The notes beneath the pieces were generated by a model. The model worked only from the letters and a program-made list of their open reading frames with translations. It was not told the DNA's origin and made no database searches. Shown here piece by piece: positions 6,743-14,377 of a stretch of DNA of 18,984 bases. Source of the DNA: Kiritimatiellia bacterium. GTDB lineage: Bacteria > Verrucomicrobiota > Kiritimatiellia > RFP12 > UBA1067. The stretch covers positions 1 through 18,984 of the forward strand of contig JAKSOY010000069.1 in the NCBI GenBank assembly GCA_024405255.1, in the 5' to 3' direction. The position numbers were made by a program, and so were the translations under genes. The first letter of the stretch is position 1; every line of letters starts with the position of its first letter.

Positions 6743-9163
6743 TCAACGGACGACACGCAAATCGAAGAGACCGCCGGCGGTGTTGCCCTTGTGGGCCTTG
6801 AGGGTGACCGTAATCTGTTTTTTGCCCTTGAGGAGTTCCGGAGGCAGCGGAATGTCGTGCGCGACGAGCCCATCGACACCGACATCGCCCAGGTTGTCAG
6901 TCTTGAGCAGCTGTCCGTCGACCAGCACGTCGAACGTACGCGCCCCGCGTTCCTTGCCGTAGTACCACGCACGCAGCGTCCGCGCCGAGTCATCGACCTT
7001 CAGGCGGTAGCTGAACCAACCGCCGCTGCGGGCGTCGCGCCAGGCCGTGAAGTGACGCTTGCCGTACATGCCCGTGCCGGAGAAGGTGTTCGCGCCCTTG
7101 AAGCCGTGCGCCTTCTCGGACTCGGCGTTGTGGGGGATGACGCGGTCGATGGTGACCTTGTCCTGTTCCGCCTGCCGCGCACGCTCGAGATCGTAGTCCT
7201 TGCGATTCGCCGGCGTCATCAACTCCCAGTAGATCGTGTAGCGCTGGAAATGGACCTCGAAGAACGGCGCGAGTTTCACATCCTTCGGCTCGAACCCGAC
7301 CGTGCGGAAATGAAGCGGTTCGCCGTCGATCGGCTTGACCATCTTCAAGATGCCATCTGCCGTATCGAGCGGCGCGAACGGCACCATCTCCGGCGCCGCC
7401 TCGGGCAGAACCCAATTGCTGCCGATGCGCCAGAACTTGGTCTTGGGAAGGCCCTGTCGACCGAGTTCGCCCGCAAGCACGATCGGACCGTACACGAACG
7501 CGCCATAGCGCTTCGAATGCGGCAGCATCTCGAACTTGAGCGTCATCGGCAACGCCACCTGCACGCGGTCGCCGCGATTCCACTTGCGCGTGATGGCGAA
7601 ATACGAACTCGCCTTGGACGCACCCTCCACCCGCACACCGTTCACCGTCACGGCAAACGCCGCATCGGCCACCCATGCAGGATGGCGCACGTTGAGCGTG
7701 AACTCGGCATCCGACGGCGCCGCTTCGACGATGAGCGTGGTACCCTGCTCGTAGGGGAAGTTCGTCACCTGGCGAAGCTTCACCCCGCGCGATTTCCAGT
7801 CAAGCGTCGACGGCGCAAAGAGCTGTACGGAAACGGACGCATCGTCGGCACTGCGGGTGTAGATCATCTTGCCGAGTTTGCCGGGCACTTCGAGTCCCGT
7901 GCCGGTGCAGCACCACATCGAGTCGAATTGGTCGGAGTAGTAGCGATAGGCACCCGGCTTCATCGACGTGTTGTACACGACCATGCCGCGCTCGGGATCA
8001 TGGTTGGAGAGCAGATGGTTGAAGAGGCAGCGCTCGTAGAAGTCCATCCGCCGCGCCTCGGGCGAGTCCTGGAAAATCGCCTCCGTCTGGCGAAGCATGT
8101 TGACGGAATTGCAGGACTCGGGTCCCGTCAGATCGGCAAGCAGCTTGCCCTCGAACTCCTTCGGATCGAAGAAGTGCTCATTCGTGCAGTTCGCGCCGAT
8201 CGCCCACAGACGATGGCCCACGATGTCGTCCCAGGCATTGAGCGCCGCGCGATGGAGCATGTCCTCGCCCGTGAGTCGCCACACGCGCTCACACGACGTG
8301 TACTTTGGGATGTGGCAGTTGGCGTGACGGCCCGTGAGGAACTTCGTGTTGCCCTCGGCGAGCGGCTTGATCACAATCTCTTCGCAGAGGCGGCGCGCCC
8401 AGCGAATGTACTTCGCATCGCCGGTCAAAAGATAGGCATCGCAATAGTTCTCGGGCAGCGACCCGTGCTCGCAGACGAGGAGCTTCTGGATCTGCGCATC
8501 GGTCAGCTTGTCGACGACGTTCACGCCGAACCAGTCGCAGAAGCGCAGATAGATGTCGAGCGCCTTCCGGCTGCCGGTGGCGATGTGGATCTGATAGAGG
8601 CCCAGCAGTACCTTGTTCATGATGTAGGTGGGCTCGTTGAGGCCGTTGATCGACCCGCCGTTGATGCGGAGATCGCCGTTGGAGATCTCCTTCATCACGC
8701 GGTTGCTGCCAAGCGCCGCCAGCACCACGCCGCCCGTCGCCTTCTGCACTTCTTCGAGTTCGTCGACGATGTACAGAAGGCGCTTCTTCAGTTCCTCGTC
8801 ACCGGTCGCCTCGTAGGTGAAGGCTGCACCCGACATGTAGAACGCGAGGATGTGACCGGAGAGCGGCCAGGCCCCTTCGTCGTGGTTCGCCTCCCAGCCG
8901 CGATAGGTCGGGGCCTTGGGATCGAGTCCCGCATCGACCCGGTAATTGCAGAGCAGCCGATCCGGTTCAAGCTGCAGCAGATACTTCCGGTTCAGTTCCT
9001 GCTGCGCTTGGAGCGGTCCGCCCGTGAGGCGGATCGCCGACAGCGGGAAATACTCAACCTGCGGCTTGATCTTCTCCGCCGCCGCAAACGCCGTCAACGC
9101 GGAAAAAGCCACACACGTCAGAACGCCCCACGAGAGCGTCCCACTCAAATTCCTTTTTGCCAT
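6743..9163 (-). CDS. Secreted GH127/DUF1680 beta-L-arabinofuranosidase-like glycosidase
   Basis: An 806-aa exported protein. The signal peptide is MAKRNLSGTLSWGVLTCVAF followed by SALTAFAAA, cut near residues 26-29. The (alpha/alpha)6 DUF1680 catalytic region spans about 40-600. Key residues of the Cys-zinc catalytic site of GH127 are visible: ESC at 349-351 and the Cys pair CCTGTG at 418-423, which would provide the zinc ligands and nucleophile. Glu329 (TNEHFF) is the likely acid/base. The C-terminal 150 residues form an added beta-sandwich-like domain (WFSYRLKVDDSARTLRAWYY region), probably carbohydrate-binding. The start is firm: AAAGGAGGA lies 8 bases upstream and overlaps the stop of the preceding gene. 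The enzyme would release L-arabinofuranose from plant glycans or glycoproteins. GH146-like activity is an alternative. Confidence 0.87.
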   Translation of the reverse strand: MAKRNLSGTLSWGVLTCVAFSALTAFAAAEKIKPQVEYFPLSAIRLTGGPLQAQQELNRKYLLQLEPDRLLCNYRVDAGLDPKAPTYRGWEANHDEGAWPLSGHILAFYMSGAAFTYEATGDEELKKRLLYIVDELEEVQKATGGVVLAALGSNRVMKEISNGDLRINGGSINGLNEPTYIMNKVLLGLYQIHIATGSRKALDIYLRFCDWFGVNVVDKLTDAQIQKLLVCEHGSLPENYCDAYLLTGDAKYIRWARRLCEEIVIKPLAEGNTKFLTGRHANCHIPKYTSCERVWRLTGEDMLHRAALNAWDDIVGHRLWAIGANCTNEHFFDPKEFEGKLLADLTGPESCNSVNMLRQTEAIFQDSPEARRMDFYERCLFNHLLSNHDPERGMVVYNTSMKPGAYRYYSDQFDSMWCCTGTGLEVPGKLGKMIYTRSADDASVSVQLFAPSTLDWKSRGVKLRQVTNFPYEQGTTLIVEAAPSDAEFTLNVRHPAWVADAAFAVTVNGVRVEGASKASSYFAITRKWNRGDRVQVALPMTLKFEMLPHSKRYGAFVYGPIVLAGELGRQGLPKTKFWRIGSNWVLPEAAPEMVPFAPLDTADGILKMVKPIDGEPLHFRTVGFEPKDVKLAPFFEVHFQRYTIYWELMTPANRKDYDLERARQAEQDKVTIDRVIPHNAESEKAHGFKGANTFSGTGMYGKRHFTAWRDARSGGWFSYRLKVDDSARTLRAWYYGKERGARTFDVLVDGQLLKTDNLGDVGVDGLVAHDIPLPPELLKGKKQITVTLKAHKGNTAGGLFDLRVVR

Positions 9164-9178
9164 TACTCGTTCCTCCTT

Positions 9179-10144
9179 TTAAAGCTCAATTGTCGCGGAC
9201 ACCGGATAATGGTCGGAAGGCGGCAGCCCCAGGCCAGGACGCGCGTCGGGATAGGTCTCGAGGTCCTTCACCTTCACCCCCGGCGACACGTAGATGTAGT
9301 CGATGCGCTGGCATTCGGTCCGTTTGGCATCGTTGCGTTCCGCGACCGTCTTCTTCAGCATCTCCACGGCGGGCGTCCCCTTGATGGCACGGAAACCGGG
9401 GGCGCTGTGCCACGGTCCCTTCGGCGGCGTCTCGGTGATGTAGATCGCGTTCTTCAGGACCTTCGCGGCCGCCTGCGCATGTGCCGTCGTTTCAAGGCCG
9501 TTGTGGTCGCCTGTGAAAATGACGGGGGCGCCTCCGGCGAACTCCTTCATGCGCCGCAGGATGAGCAGCATGCCCTCTTTGCGCGCGAGCGCACTAATGT
9601 GGTCGGTGTGCGTCGTCGCATAGCAGAAGATCTTGCCGGTGTGGCGGTCCCTAAGCCGCACCCACGAGCAGATGCGCGTACAGGCCGTCCCCCACGACTT
9701 CGAACCCGGCACCTCCGGGGTTTCCGACAACCAGAACGTTCCGCTCTTGATCTCCTCGAAACGGGCCTTGCGGTAGAACACCGGGGTCGCCTCGCCCTTG
9801 CGCTTACCGTCCTCGCGGTGCACGCCCACCATCGTGTAGTCGGGGAACTGGGCCCGCAGATAGTCCGCCTGATCGGACTTCACCTCCTGCAGGCCCAACA
9901 CGTCGAGATTCATCTTGCGCACGAGCGCTGCCAGATCGCCCTTCCGCAATTCCCATTCGTTCACCGTACCGTGATCGCAGGACGACTGTCGAATGTTGTA
10001 CGTTCCCACGCGCAGCAACCCGGACGCAGACTGCACCTTGCCGGATTCGTTCGAATCTCGCGACGCCTTCATTTCGGTCTGCGGCATCGCCGCGGCCGAC
10101 CAAACCACACCGGCCAACATCAGCAAGGCTGTCAGTTTTTTCAT
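9179..10144 (-). CDS. Secreted endonuclease/exonuclease/phosphatase-fold hydrolase
   Basis: A 321-aa protein with an N-terminal signal peptide (MKKLTALLMLAGVVWSAAAM) and one EEP domain. Motifs in order are VGTYNIR (46-52), LGLQEV (83-88), TTHTDH (metal or phosphate binding), FTGDHNG (the usual GDFN signature with His in place of Phe), RIDYIYV and SDHYPV at the C terminus with the catalytic His. These are all the expected DNase I-like residues. The ATG at 10144 is preferred over a longer frame because a GGAG site precedes it and the signal peptide then begins correctly. The substrate cannot be read from the sequence: members of this secreted group include phosphodiesterases, phospholipases and nucleases. 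It lies between the FG-GAP gene (64-base gap) and the GH127 gene. Confidence 0.85.
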   Translation of the reverse strand: MKKLTALLMLAGVVWSAAAMPQTEMKASRDSNESGKVQSASGLLRVGTYNIRQSSCDHGTVNEWELRKGDLAALVRKMNLDVLGLQEVKSDQADYLRAQFPDYTMVGVHREDGKRKGEATPVFYRKARFEEIKSGTFWLSETPEVPGSKSWGTACTRICSWVRLRDRHTGKIFCYATTHTDHISALARKEGMLLILRRMKEFAGGAPVIFTGDHNGLETTAHAQAAAKVLKNAIYITETPPKGPWHSAPGFRAIKGTPAVEMLKKTVAERNDAKRTECQRIDYIYVSPGVKVKDLETYPDARPGLGLPPSDHYPVSATIEL

Positions 10145-10208
10145 TCTGATTCTCCGTTGCTTTTTACGCGGGTCACCACCATCTCGGCGAGAGAGTGAAC
10201 CTTTCACC

Positions 10209-12173
10209 TCACTTGGTCCGATTTTCGAAAATCACCGGACCGCCCCACTTGCCAGTCGTCACCAGATCGACATCCCCGTCGCCGTCCATGTCGGCACACA
10301 CGATGTTCATGCCCGCACCAACGTCGTCGTCAAACGAAATGACGTACTTGCGGAATTCCGGATTCGGTCCCGGCGTGAAGTCGTAGTAGAACACGCAGAG
10401 ACGTCCGTACTCGTCGGGATCGCCGCCATTGTGCGCCATGAAGCGTTTGCCGGTGACGATCTCCGGCACGCCGTCGCCGTCGATATCGGCCCAGGCGAGG
10501 TAGTGCGCCTGCGTCCAGGTGTTGTCGATCACATGGCGCTTGAACTGGATTTCGCCCTTCGCGTCGCGCGCCTTGAGCTGCTCATACCAGAAGATGCCCC
10601 ACTTGTGCGCGTCGTTCACGAGAACGTCGTTGAGGCCGTCCTTGTTGACGTCGTAGACGATCAGGTTCGAGGTGTGTCCGATTTCCTTCACCGCCCACGG
10701 ATGGCGCTTCCAGGTGCCGTCCTTCGTCTGTTCGTACCAGGCGGCAGGCGCCAGAATGTCGTTGAGCCCGTCGCCGTTCACATCGCCGCAACCGCGTCCC
10801 AGTCCGTCGCGGGAATTGGAAACCGCCGTCGCAGCGAAGTGCCCGCCGAGCGTGCCACCCTGCCCGAGACGGTAGAGGCGCACCACATGCGTATCGGGAA
10901 GAACGTCCGTGGCCTTGCCGTCGCCGTCAAAATCCACGAGCGTACCCGTTTCGATGTTGCCCGGCTTCTCGATCACGCGGTCGGCCCAGACGCCACCTGC
11001 GGGAAGCGTATTGCGGCACCACCAGGTTTCCTGCGAGAACCAGTCGCCGCACACCACGTCGATCTTTCCGTCGCCATCGACATCGAGCGGCAGGTTCATG
11101 AAGTCGTGGGCATAGCCCTTGCCCTGTTCGTTCACGTCGGTCTTGACCTTGCGCACTTGGAGGGCCTTGAAGTCCGGCGCGAGATAGAGGTTGGGTCCGG
11201 CAATGATGTCGAGCTTGCCGTCGTTGTTGAAGTCCGCCACGCCACAGGCTTCCGTGCGGCTGTTGCCAATGCGGTTGGTCTTGAACTGCACGCCGCCCGC
11301 GCGGCGCGCGATTTTCATCACCGCCTTGCGCGCTTCGCGCCGCTCTTTCTCGTCCTTCGCCTTCAGCGCCGCCGCCAGGACCGCGGCCTGCTCGGCATAA
11401 CCGCCTTGCTGGCCGAGATTGCGGAAAGCCGCACAGCGCACCGCCCCGTCTGCGTGCGCGAGAAACGGCACGACCGCCGAGGCGTGGCCGAGCGCGTTAC
11501 GCTGGGCCATCACGTCAAGGAGCTTCACGGCGAAGGACGCGTCGCCGGCGAACGCGCCCACGCGCGAGGCGAGCACGGCATCCACGCGCTTGTCGCCAAG
11601 CTGGATGAGCGCCCGACGCGCCGCTTCCGCAAGCGCCGCGTCACGCTGGCGCATCCACCCGAGGAGCATCTCCACGTCGTCCACCGTGCCAACCGCACCG
11701 ACACCGAAGAGCGCCGCTTCGCGCACGTGGGGATCAGTCGCATAGGCAAGCGCTTCGGCGAGGAAGGCCGGCGCGGCCGCGCTCTTCACGTGAACGAGCG
11801 CCACGAGAACCTGCTTCAACGATTCCGGCGGCAAGGTTGCAACCCAAGAGGACCGCATCGTCGCGAGGCGCTCGGGCGGCAGGAGCGCGAGTGCCTGCGC
11901 CACCGTTCCGCGCGTGGTCGCATCGGTTGAGGCGAGGCCTTCACGGGCCCACGCATCGAGGCGCGCCGCATCCGTGCGCAGCAGGCCGCAGAGCGCCGCG
12001 AGGCGCTGATGGGCAGGCGCCGCCTGATTCCGGTAAACCGTTTCGAATTTCTGCGCCGCCACGGCGCCCTTCCCCGCGCGCGCCTCGGCCGCCGCCGCAC
12101 GGAGCGCCTCGTCAACGGGTTCCGCCGCCACGGCGGCGGCCAAGAGTGCCGTACACCAGAACATCTTCATCAT
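10209..12173 (-). CDS. Secreted HEAT-repeat plus FG-GAP/VCBS beta-propeller protein
   Basis: A 654-aa exported protein. A short signal peptide (MMKMFWCTALLAAAVAAEP) leads to about 250 Ala-rich residues with HEAT-like helical repeats (LAEALAYATDPHVREAALFG and similar). The C-terminal 360 residues carry seven Ca-binding loops of the DxDxDG type (DFNNDGKLD, DVDGDGKID, DFDGDGKATD, DVNGDGLND, DVNKDGLND, DIDGDGVPE, DMDGDGDVD), the hallmark of FG-GAP/VCBS propeller blades. The start at 12173 is chosen because GGAGG lies 8 bases upstream; an ATG at 12179 is too close to it, and 12170 is also possible. The oxidoreductase stop lies 15 bases before. Such proteins are common in PVC glycan loci and probably bind glycans or scaffold enzymes; no catalytic motif is visible. 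Confidence 0.85.
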   Translation of the reverse strand: MMKMFWCTALLAAAVAAEPVDEALRAAAAEARAGKGAVAAQKFETVYRNQAAPAHQRLAALCGLLRTDAARLDAWAREGLASTDATTRGTVAQALALLPPERLATMRSSWVATLPPESLKQVLVALVHVKSAAAPAFLAEALAYATDPHVREAALFGVGAVGTVDDVEMLLGWMRQRDAALAEAARRALIQLGDKRVDAVLASRVGAFAGDASFAVKLLDVMAQRNALGHASAVVPFLAHADGAVRCAAFRNLGQQGGYAEQAAVLAAALKAKDEKERREARKAVMKIARRAGGVQFKTNRIGNSRTEACGVADFNNDGKLDIIAGPNLYLAPDFKALQVRKVKTDVNEQGKGYAHDFMNLPLDVDGDGKIDVVCGDWFSQETWWCRNTLPAGGVWADRVIEKPGNIETGTLVDFDGDGKATDVLPDTHVVRLYRLGQGGTLGGHFAATAVSNSRDGLGRGCGDVNGDGLNDILAPAAWYEQTKDGTWKRHPWAVKEIGHTSNLIVYDVNKDGLNDVLVNDAHKWGIFWYEQLKARDAKGEIQFKRHVIDNTWTQAHYLAWADIDGDGVPEIVTGKRFMAHNGGDPDEYGRLCVFYYDFTPGPNPEFRKYVISFDDDVGAGMNIVCADMDGDGDVDLVTTGKWGGPVIFENRTK

Positions 12174-12187
12174 CGTCATTTCCTCCG

Positions 12188-13444
12188 TCAGCCTTCCAAC
12201 GTCCACGGCGCGCGATCGCTTCGCACGAGCAACTTCGTTGCATCGGCGTGCGCCGGGAAGGTAAAGGTGTTTACATCAAATTCCATCGCGCGGTTGAGGT
12301 GGTACGCCACCGAGGCCGCGTGACAGGCGACATGCGTCATGTGCAGCGAGTCCGCCGGCGCGCTCGCACGCAGCCGGCTACGCACGCAGGCGATGAACTC
12401 CGCCGGATGCGCCACGGGACGCGCCCAGCTTTCGTGGCGGATCGTGTGGCCTTCGAGCAGCAGCGGATTGGACACGTACACGCTGCCCGAGTCGTCGGTT
12501 TCCACCCAGCCCTCATCGCCTTCCAGGCGGATGGCACAGGAATTTTTGAAGCCATAGCTGCGCAGCACCATCTTGATACCGTCGGGATAGAAGGCATGCA
12601 CCTCGTTGCCAGAAACCGGCACGTACTTCGTGGGCGCGGTGAGCTCGCGTCCGAGCGCCAGCTGGCAGAGGTCGATGGTGTGGGACCCCCATTCTGAAAG
12701 ATCGCCGTGATAGTCGTATTCGCCGTGCCACCGGCTCTTGAGCACATAGTCCGAGTTATAGGCGCGCATCGGAGCCGGACCCGTCCAAATCTCCCAGTCG
12801 ATGTCGTTCTTGTCCGGCAGCGGCTGTTCGGGAAGATAGTGGTTCTTCGCCGAGTGGCCCATGCCCGCCATGCCGGCATGCACCGTGTGGATGCGTCCGA
12901 GCCGACCGCTGGTCGCCAGCCGCATCGCCGTCACGAAGTTGCCCACGTTGCGACGCTGCACGCCGCCCTGGTAGATGCGCTGATAGAGTTCCGCGGCGCG
13001 CATCACCGCTTCACCCTCGGCGATGGAAAGGGAAATCGGCTTCTCGCAGTAGACGTCCTTGCCCGCGCGCATGGCGGCGATGGCCAGGCGCGCGTGCCAA
13101 CGGTCGCCGGTGGCGATGTAGACGGCGTCGATGTCGGGACGGGCCAGCATTTCGCGGTAGTCACGATAGATCTTGCAATCGGAATTACCATTGTAGGCGT
13201 CGATCTGCTGCTTGGCCCATTCGCGGCGCTGGCGAACCACATCGCAGGCGGCCAGGAAACGCACGCCCGGCTGCCCCAGAAACACCGGCAGCATCTGTCG
13301 TCCGCGCCCGCCGGCACCGATGATCGCCATCGTGATCGTGCGCGACGGCGGCACAACGGCCTGCGCCCACGTACGATGCGAAACCAAGGCACCGACAACC
13401 GCTGCGCTTTCGAACAGGAATGTCCTTCTTCCAATCTGCTTCAT
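12188..13444 (-). CDS. Tat-exported Gfo/Idh/MocA-family oxidoreductase
   Basis: A 418-aa NAD(P)-dependent oxidoreductase. The N terminus MKQIGRRTFLFESAAVVGAL has a twin-arginine motif, so it is probably exported folded with its cofactor. The Rossmann fold follows, with GAGGRG at 43-48 binding the dinucleotide. VYCEKPIS (131-138) carries the family's catalytic EKP. A C-terminal GFO_IDH_MocA beta-sheet domain completes the protein. The start is the ATG at 13444, with AAGGAG 8 bases upstream; a TTG one codon earlier is less likely. Relatives include inositol and sugar dehydrogenases and secreted GH109-type glycosidases that use NAD in hydrolysis, so the activity could be either. It is the first gene of the glycan operon. 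Confidence 0.88.
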   Translation of the reverse strand: MKQIGRRTFLFESAAVVGALVSHRTWAQAVVPPSRTITMAIIGAGGRGRQMLPVFLGQPGVRFLAACDVVRQRREWAKQQIDAYNGNSDCKIYRDYREMLARPDIDAVYIATGDRWHARLAIAAMRAGKDVYCEKPISLSIAEGEAVMRAAELYQRIYQGGVQRRNVGNFVTAMRLATSGRLGRIHTVHAGMAGMGHSAKNHYLPEQPLPDKNDIDWEIWTGPAPMRAYNSDYVLKSRWHGEYDYHGDLSEWGSHTIDLCQLALGRELTAPTKYVPVSGNEVHAFYPDGIKMVLRSYGFKNSCAIRLEGDEGWVETDDSGSVYVSNPLLLEGHTIRHESWARPVAHPAEFIACVRSRLRASAPADSLHMTHVACHAASVAYHLNRAMEFDVNTFTFPAHADATKLLVRSDRAPWTLEG

Positions 13445-13474
13445 CAATGTCTCCTTACCAAAATTCTTGAATAT

Positions 13475-13505
13475 ATTATGTCATAAAAGTGCGTAAATGT
13501 ACATT
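13475..13505 (-). promoter_or_regulatory. Candidate promoter with palindromic operator for the glycan operon
   Basis: On the minus strand TGTACA (13503-13498) and CATAAT (13480-13475) are separated by exactly 17 bp, 31 bases upstream of the first gene. The perfect 10-bp palindrome AATGTACATT (13496-13505) covers the -35 element, which would suit a repressor. The spacing is observed; function is inferred, and AT-rich sequence makes chance matches fairly likely. Confidence 0.35.
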
Positions 13506-13511
13506 GTAAAA

Positions 13512-13628
13512 TCATCTTGGGTTGCTCTTGCGGGTGTTGCAGTCCGCACAGAGCATCTGGATATTTTGGGGCACGTCTTCCCACCCTTCGACCACAACCT
13601 GATGACGTGTGGTCCAGTCCTCCAAAGG
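13512..13628 (-). pseudogene. Orphan C-terminal fragment of an HNH-type nuclease
   Basis: A frame ending at 13512 reads ...DWTTRHQVVVEGWEDVP then QNIQMLCADCNTRKSNPR and stop. The pattern H-x(n)-N-I-Q-x-L-C-x-x-C-N-x-x-K is the C-terminal half of an HNH/McrA nuclease, including the Cys pair and the Asn. The N-terminal part of such a domain is missing. The frame opens further upstream only inside the 3' end of the neighbouring 93-aa gene, read in another frame, so there is no credible start. The first 25 bases (13604-13628) match the interior of the 253-aa gene (16507-16531) with two mismatches, so the piece has been joined to foreign sequence. Fragments of this kind are typical of displaced toxin tails; that interpretation is inference. 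Confidence 0.55.
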
Positions 13629-13913
13629 CCTCTCATTCTTCTTGTTGGTTCGTTTGCGAAGGGAAGAAGTCCGGCGTCCCGTCCGTAAAGATCCGTCCGT
13701 CAAACTTCCGCTCGGACGAATGGCCGAGCTTTTCGACCTTGTAGTCCCCGTTCACACTGATCGTAAATATCTGCTGGGTCTCGCAGAAGACCGCCCTGAC
13801 CTTTTCAAACACATTGCTGCGTACAGAATTCCCATCTGCAACACTGCCGCAAAGCGATCCTGCCAGCACGCCAAGGCCAACGGCCATCATTCCAAGTCTA
13901 CTTCTCATTTTCA
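13629..13913 (-). repeat. Repeat copy A (collapsed), 285 bp
   Basis: The segment 13629-13791 matches 16828-16990 with 3 mismatches in 163 bp, and 13790-13913 matches 17549-17672 with 2 mismatches in 124 bp; no gaps in either block. In this copy the two blocks are contiguous, sharing an AC dinucleotide. In copy B they are separated by a 558-bp gene body. Counts were made by eye. Confidence 0.9.
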
Positions 13914-13914
13914 A
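13633..13914 (-). CDS. 93-aa exported protein, chimera of repeated leader and repeated tail
   Basis: The first 42 residues (MKMRSRLGMMAVGLGVLAGS onward to VFEKVRAV) equal the leader of the 217-aa gene at 17673 with one substitution. They contain a signal peptide with likely cleavage after SVA. The last 51 residues (FCETQQIFTISVNGDYKVEK, then LGHSSERKFDG and a Gln-rich end) equal the orphan tail at 16832-16986. The frame stays open across the junction. The start is TTG at 13914, whose last two bases overlap the stop of the 102-aa gene (TTGA), or the ATG at 13908. No ribosome binding site is visible, so expression would depend on coupling. It may be an intact small gene or a deletion relic. No known family recognised. 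Confidence 0.5.
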   Translation of the reverse strand: MKMRSRLGMMAVGLGVLAGSLCGSVADGNSVRSNVFEKVRAVFCETQQIFTISVNGDYKVEKLGHSSERKFDGRIFTDGTPDFFPSQTNQQEE

Positions 13915-14219
13915 TTAATAGAAATCATCACATTCGGCATAGGAGGACGTTTATTAGGAGGGGGGGGGGCTTCCGTCGTACCGAGACGAGAAACCGCTTC
14001 CATCAGTTCACGATTCCCATCTGGGGTCAGGTCGTTCTCTTCGGAAGCCGTCTTTATGAGACTGCAAATTTCCTTCACCCCAGGATGCGCGAGTCCTGAA
14101 TCGGAAGCTTGTACAAGCCCACAATCCCCTCCCCAGGAAGTTACGGCAACGGCAACTCCAATTATCATCGGTAAAACACACAACGGGAATACACGAGTTT
14201 TAATTTTCAGAAGATCCAT
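13911..14219 (-). CDS. 102-aa exported hypothetical protein with a C10 tract
   Basis: The protein starts MDLLKIKTRVFPLCVLPMII and has a hydrophobic stretch at about 10-28 that can act as a signal peptide or anchor. The rest is polar, with a proline cluster EAPPPPNKRPP near the C terminus. The ATG has GAGGAG five bases upstream and overlaps the stop of a preceding tail remnant. The proline codons come from a run of ten C (13960-13969 on plus as G). One extra C would give an immediate TAA stop after PPPS. One fewer would shift the frame to a stop some 13 codons later. Its stop overlaps the TTG start of the 93-aa gene. I do not recognise the family. Confidence 0.55.
   Translation of the reverse strand: MDLLKIKTRVFPLCVLPMIIGVAVAVTSWGGDCGLVQASDSGLAHPGVKEICSLIKTASEENDLTPDGNRELMEAVSRLGTTEAPPPPNKRPPMPNVMISIN
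13960..13969 (-). repeat. Homopolymeric C10 tract inside a coding region
   Basis: Ten consecutive G on plus (C on the coding strand) encode part of four prolines in the 102-aa protein. Tracts this long slip readily during replication and are classical phase-variation switches. It is also a place where assembly or sequencing errors occur. Confidence 0.8.
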
Positions 14220-14377
14220 ATCTGCTCCTCAGTGTCAACTTCTTTCAAAAAACGTTTTAAGTCTTCTTGCAAATCACGTTCCTGTCCATCAAGAATAACA
14301 TTTTTATTGTCTGGCTCCGTCGGCAAAACAGCTTCACGAGAAAGACGATGACCAAACTTTTCAACACTTAGGCTATT
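14207..14377 (-). pseudogene. Detached tail T2 of a small exported protein (VEKFGH type)
   Basis: A 56-codon open stretch without its own start reads NSLSVEKFGHRLSREAVLPT, continues EPDNKNVILDG and ends with a helical QERDLQEDLKRFLKEVDTEE. Its VEKFGH...R part resembles VEKLGHSSER in the tail of the 93-aa protein. Its last 24 residues resemble the tail T3 at 15865. An in-frame TGA lies just upstream (14378-14380), so the frame is cut off from the signal-peptide ORF at 14466, which would need a frameshift to join it. The stop overlaps the start of the 102-aa gene. I read it as the 3' remnant of a broken gene. Confidence 0.5.

Noticed and set aside
5321..10198. A plus-strand open frame of over 1600 codons across the MATE, GH127 and EEP genes
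   Set aside because: It is rich in Arg, His and Glu with no domains, and lies antisense to genes with clear catalytic motifs and ribosome sites. It is the usual high-GC antisense shadow.
9993..11930. A 645-codon plus-strand frame antisense to the FG-GAP gene
   Set aside because: Low-complexity Arg/Val/Ala composition mirrors the minus-strand gene, which has seven calcium loops and a signal peptide.
13629..13703. N-terminal extension of the HNH fragment (starting MTDGSLRTGRRTSS)
   Set aside because: These codons are an alternative frame of the repeated tail, whose other frame is continuous with the leader and similar to tail T2. The true HNH-like part begins only after about 13628.
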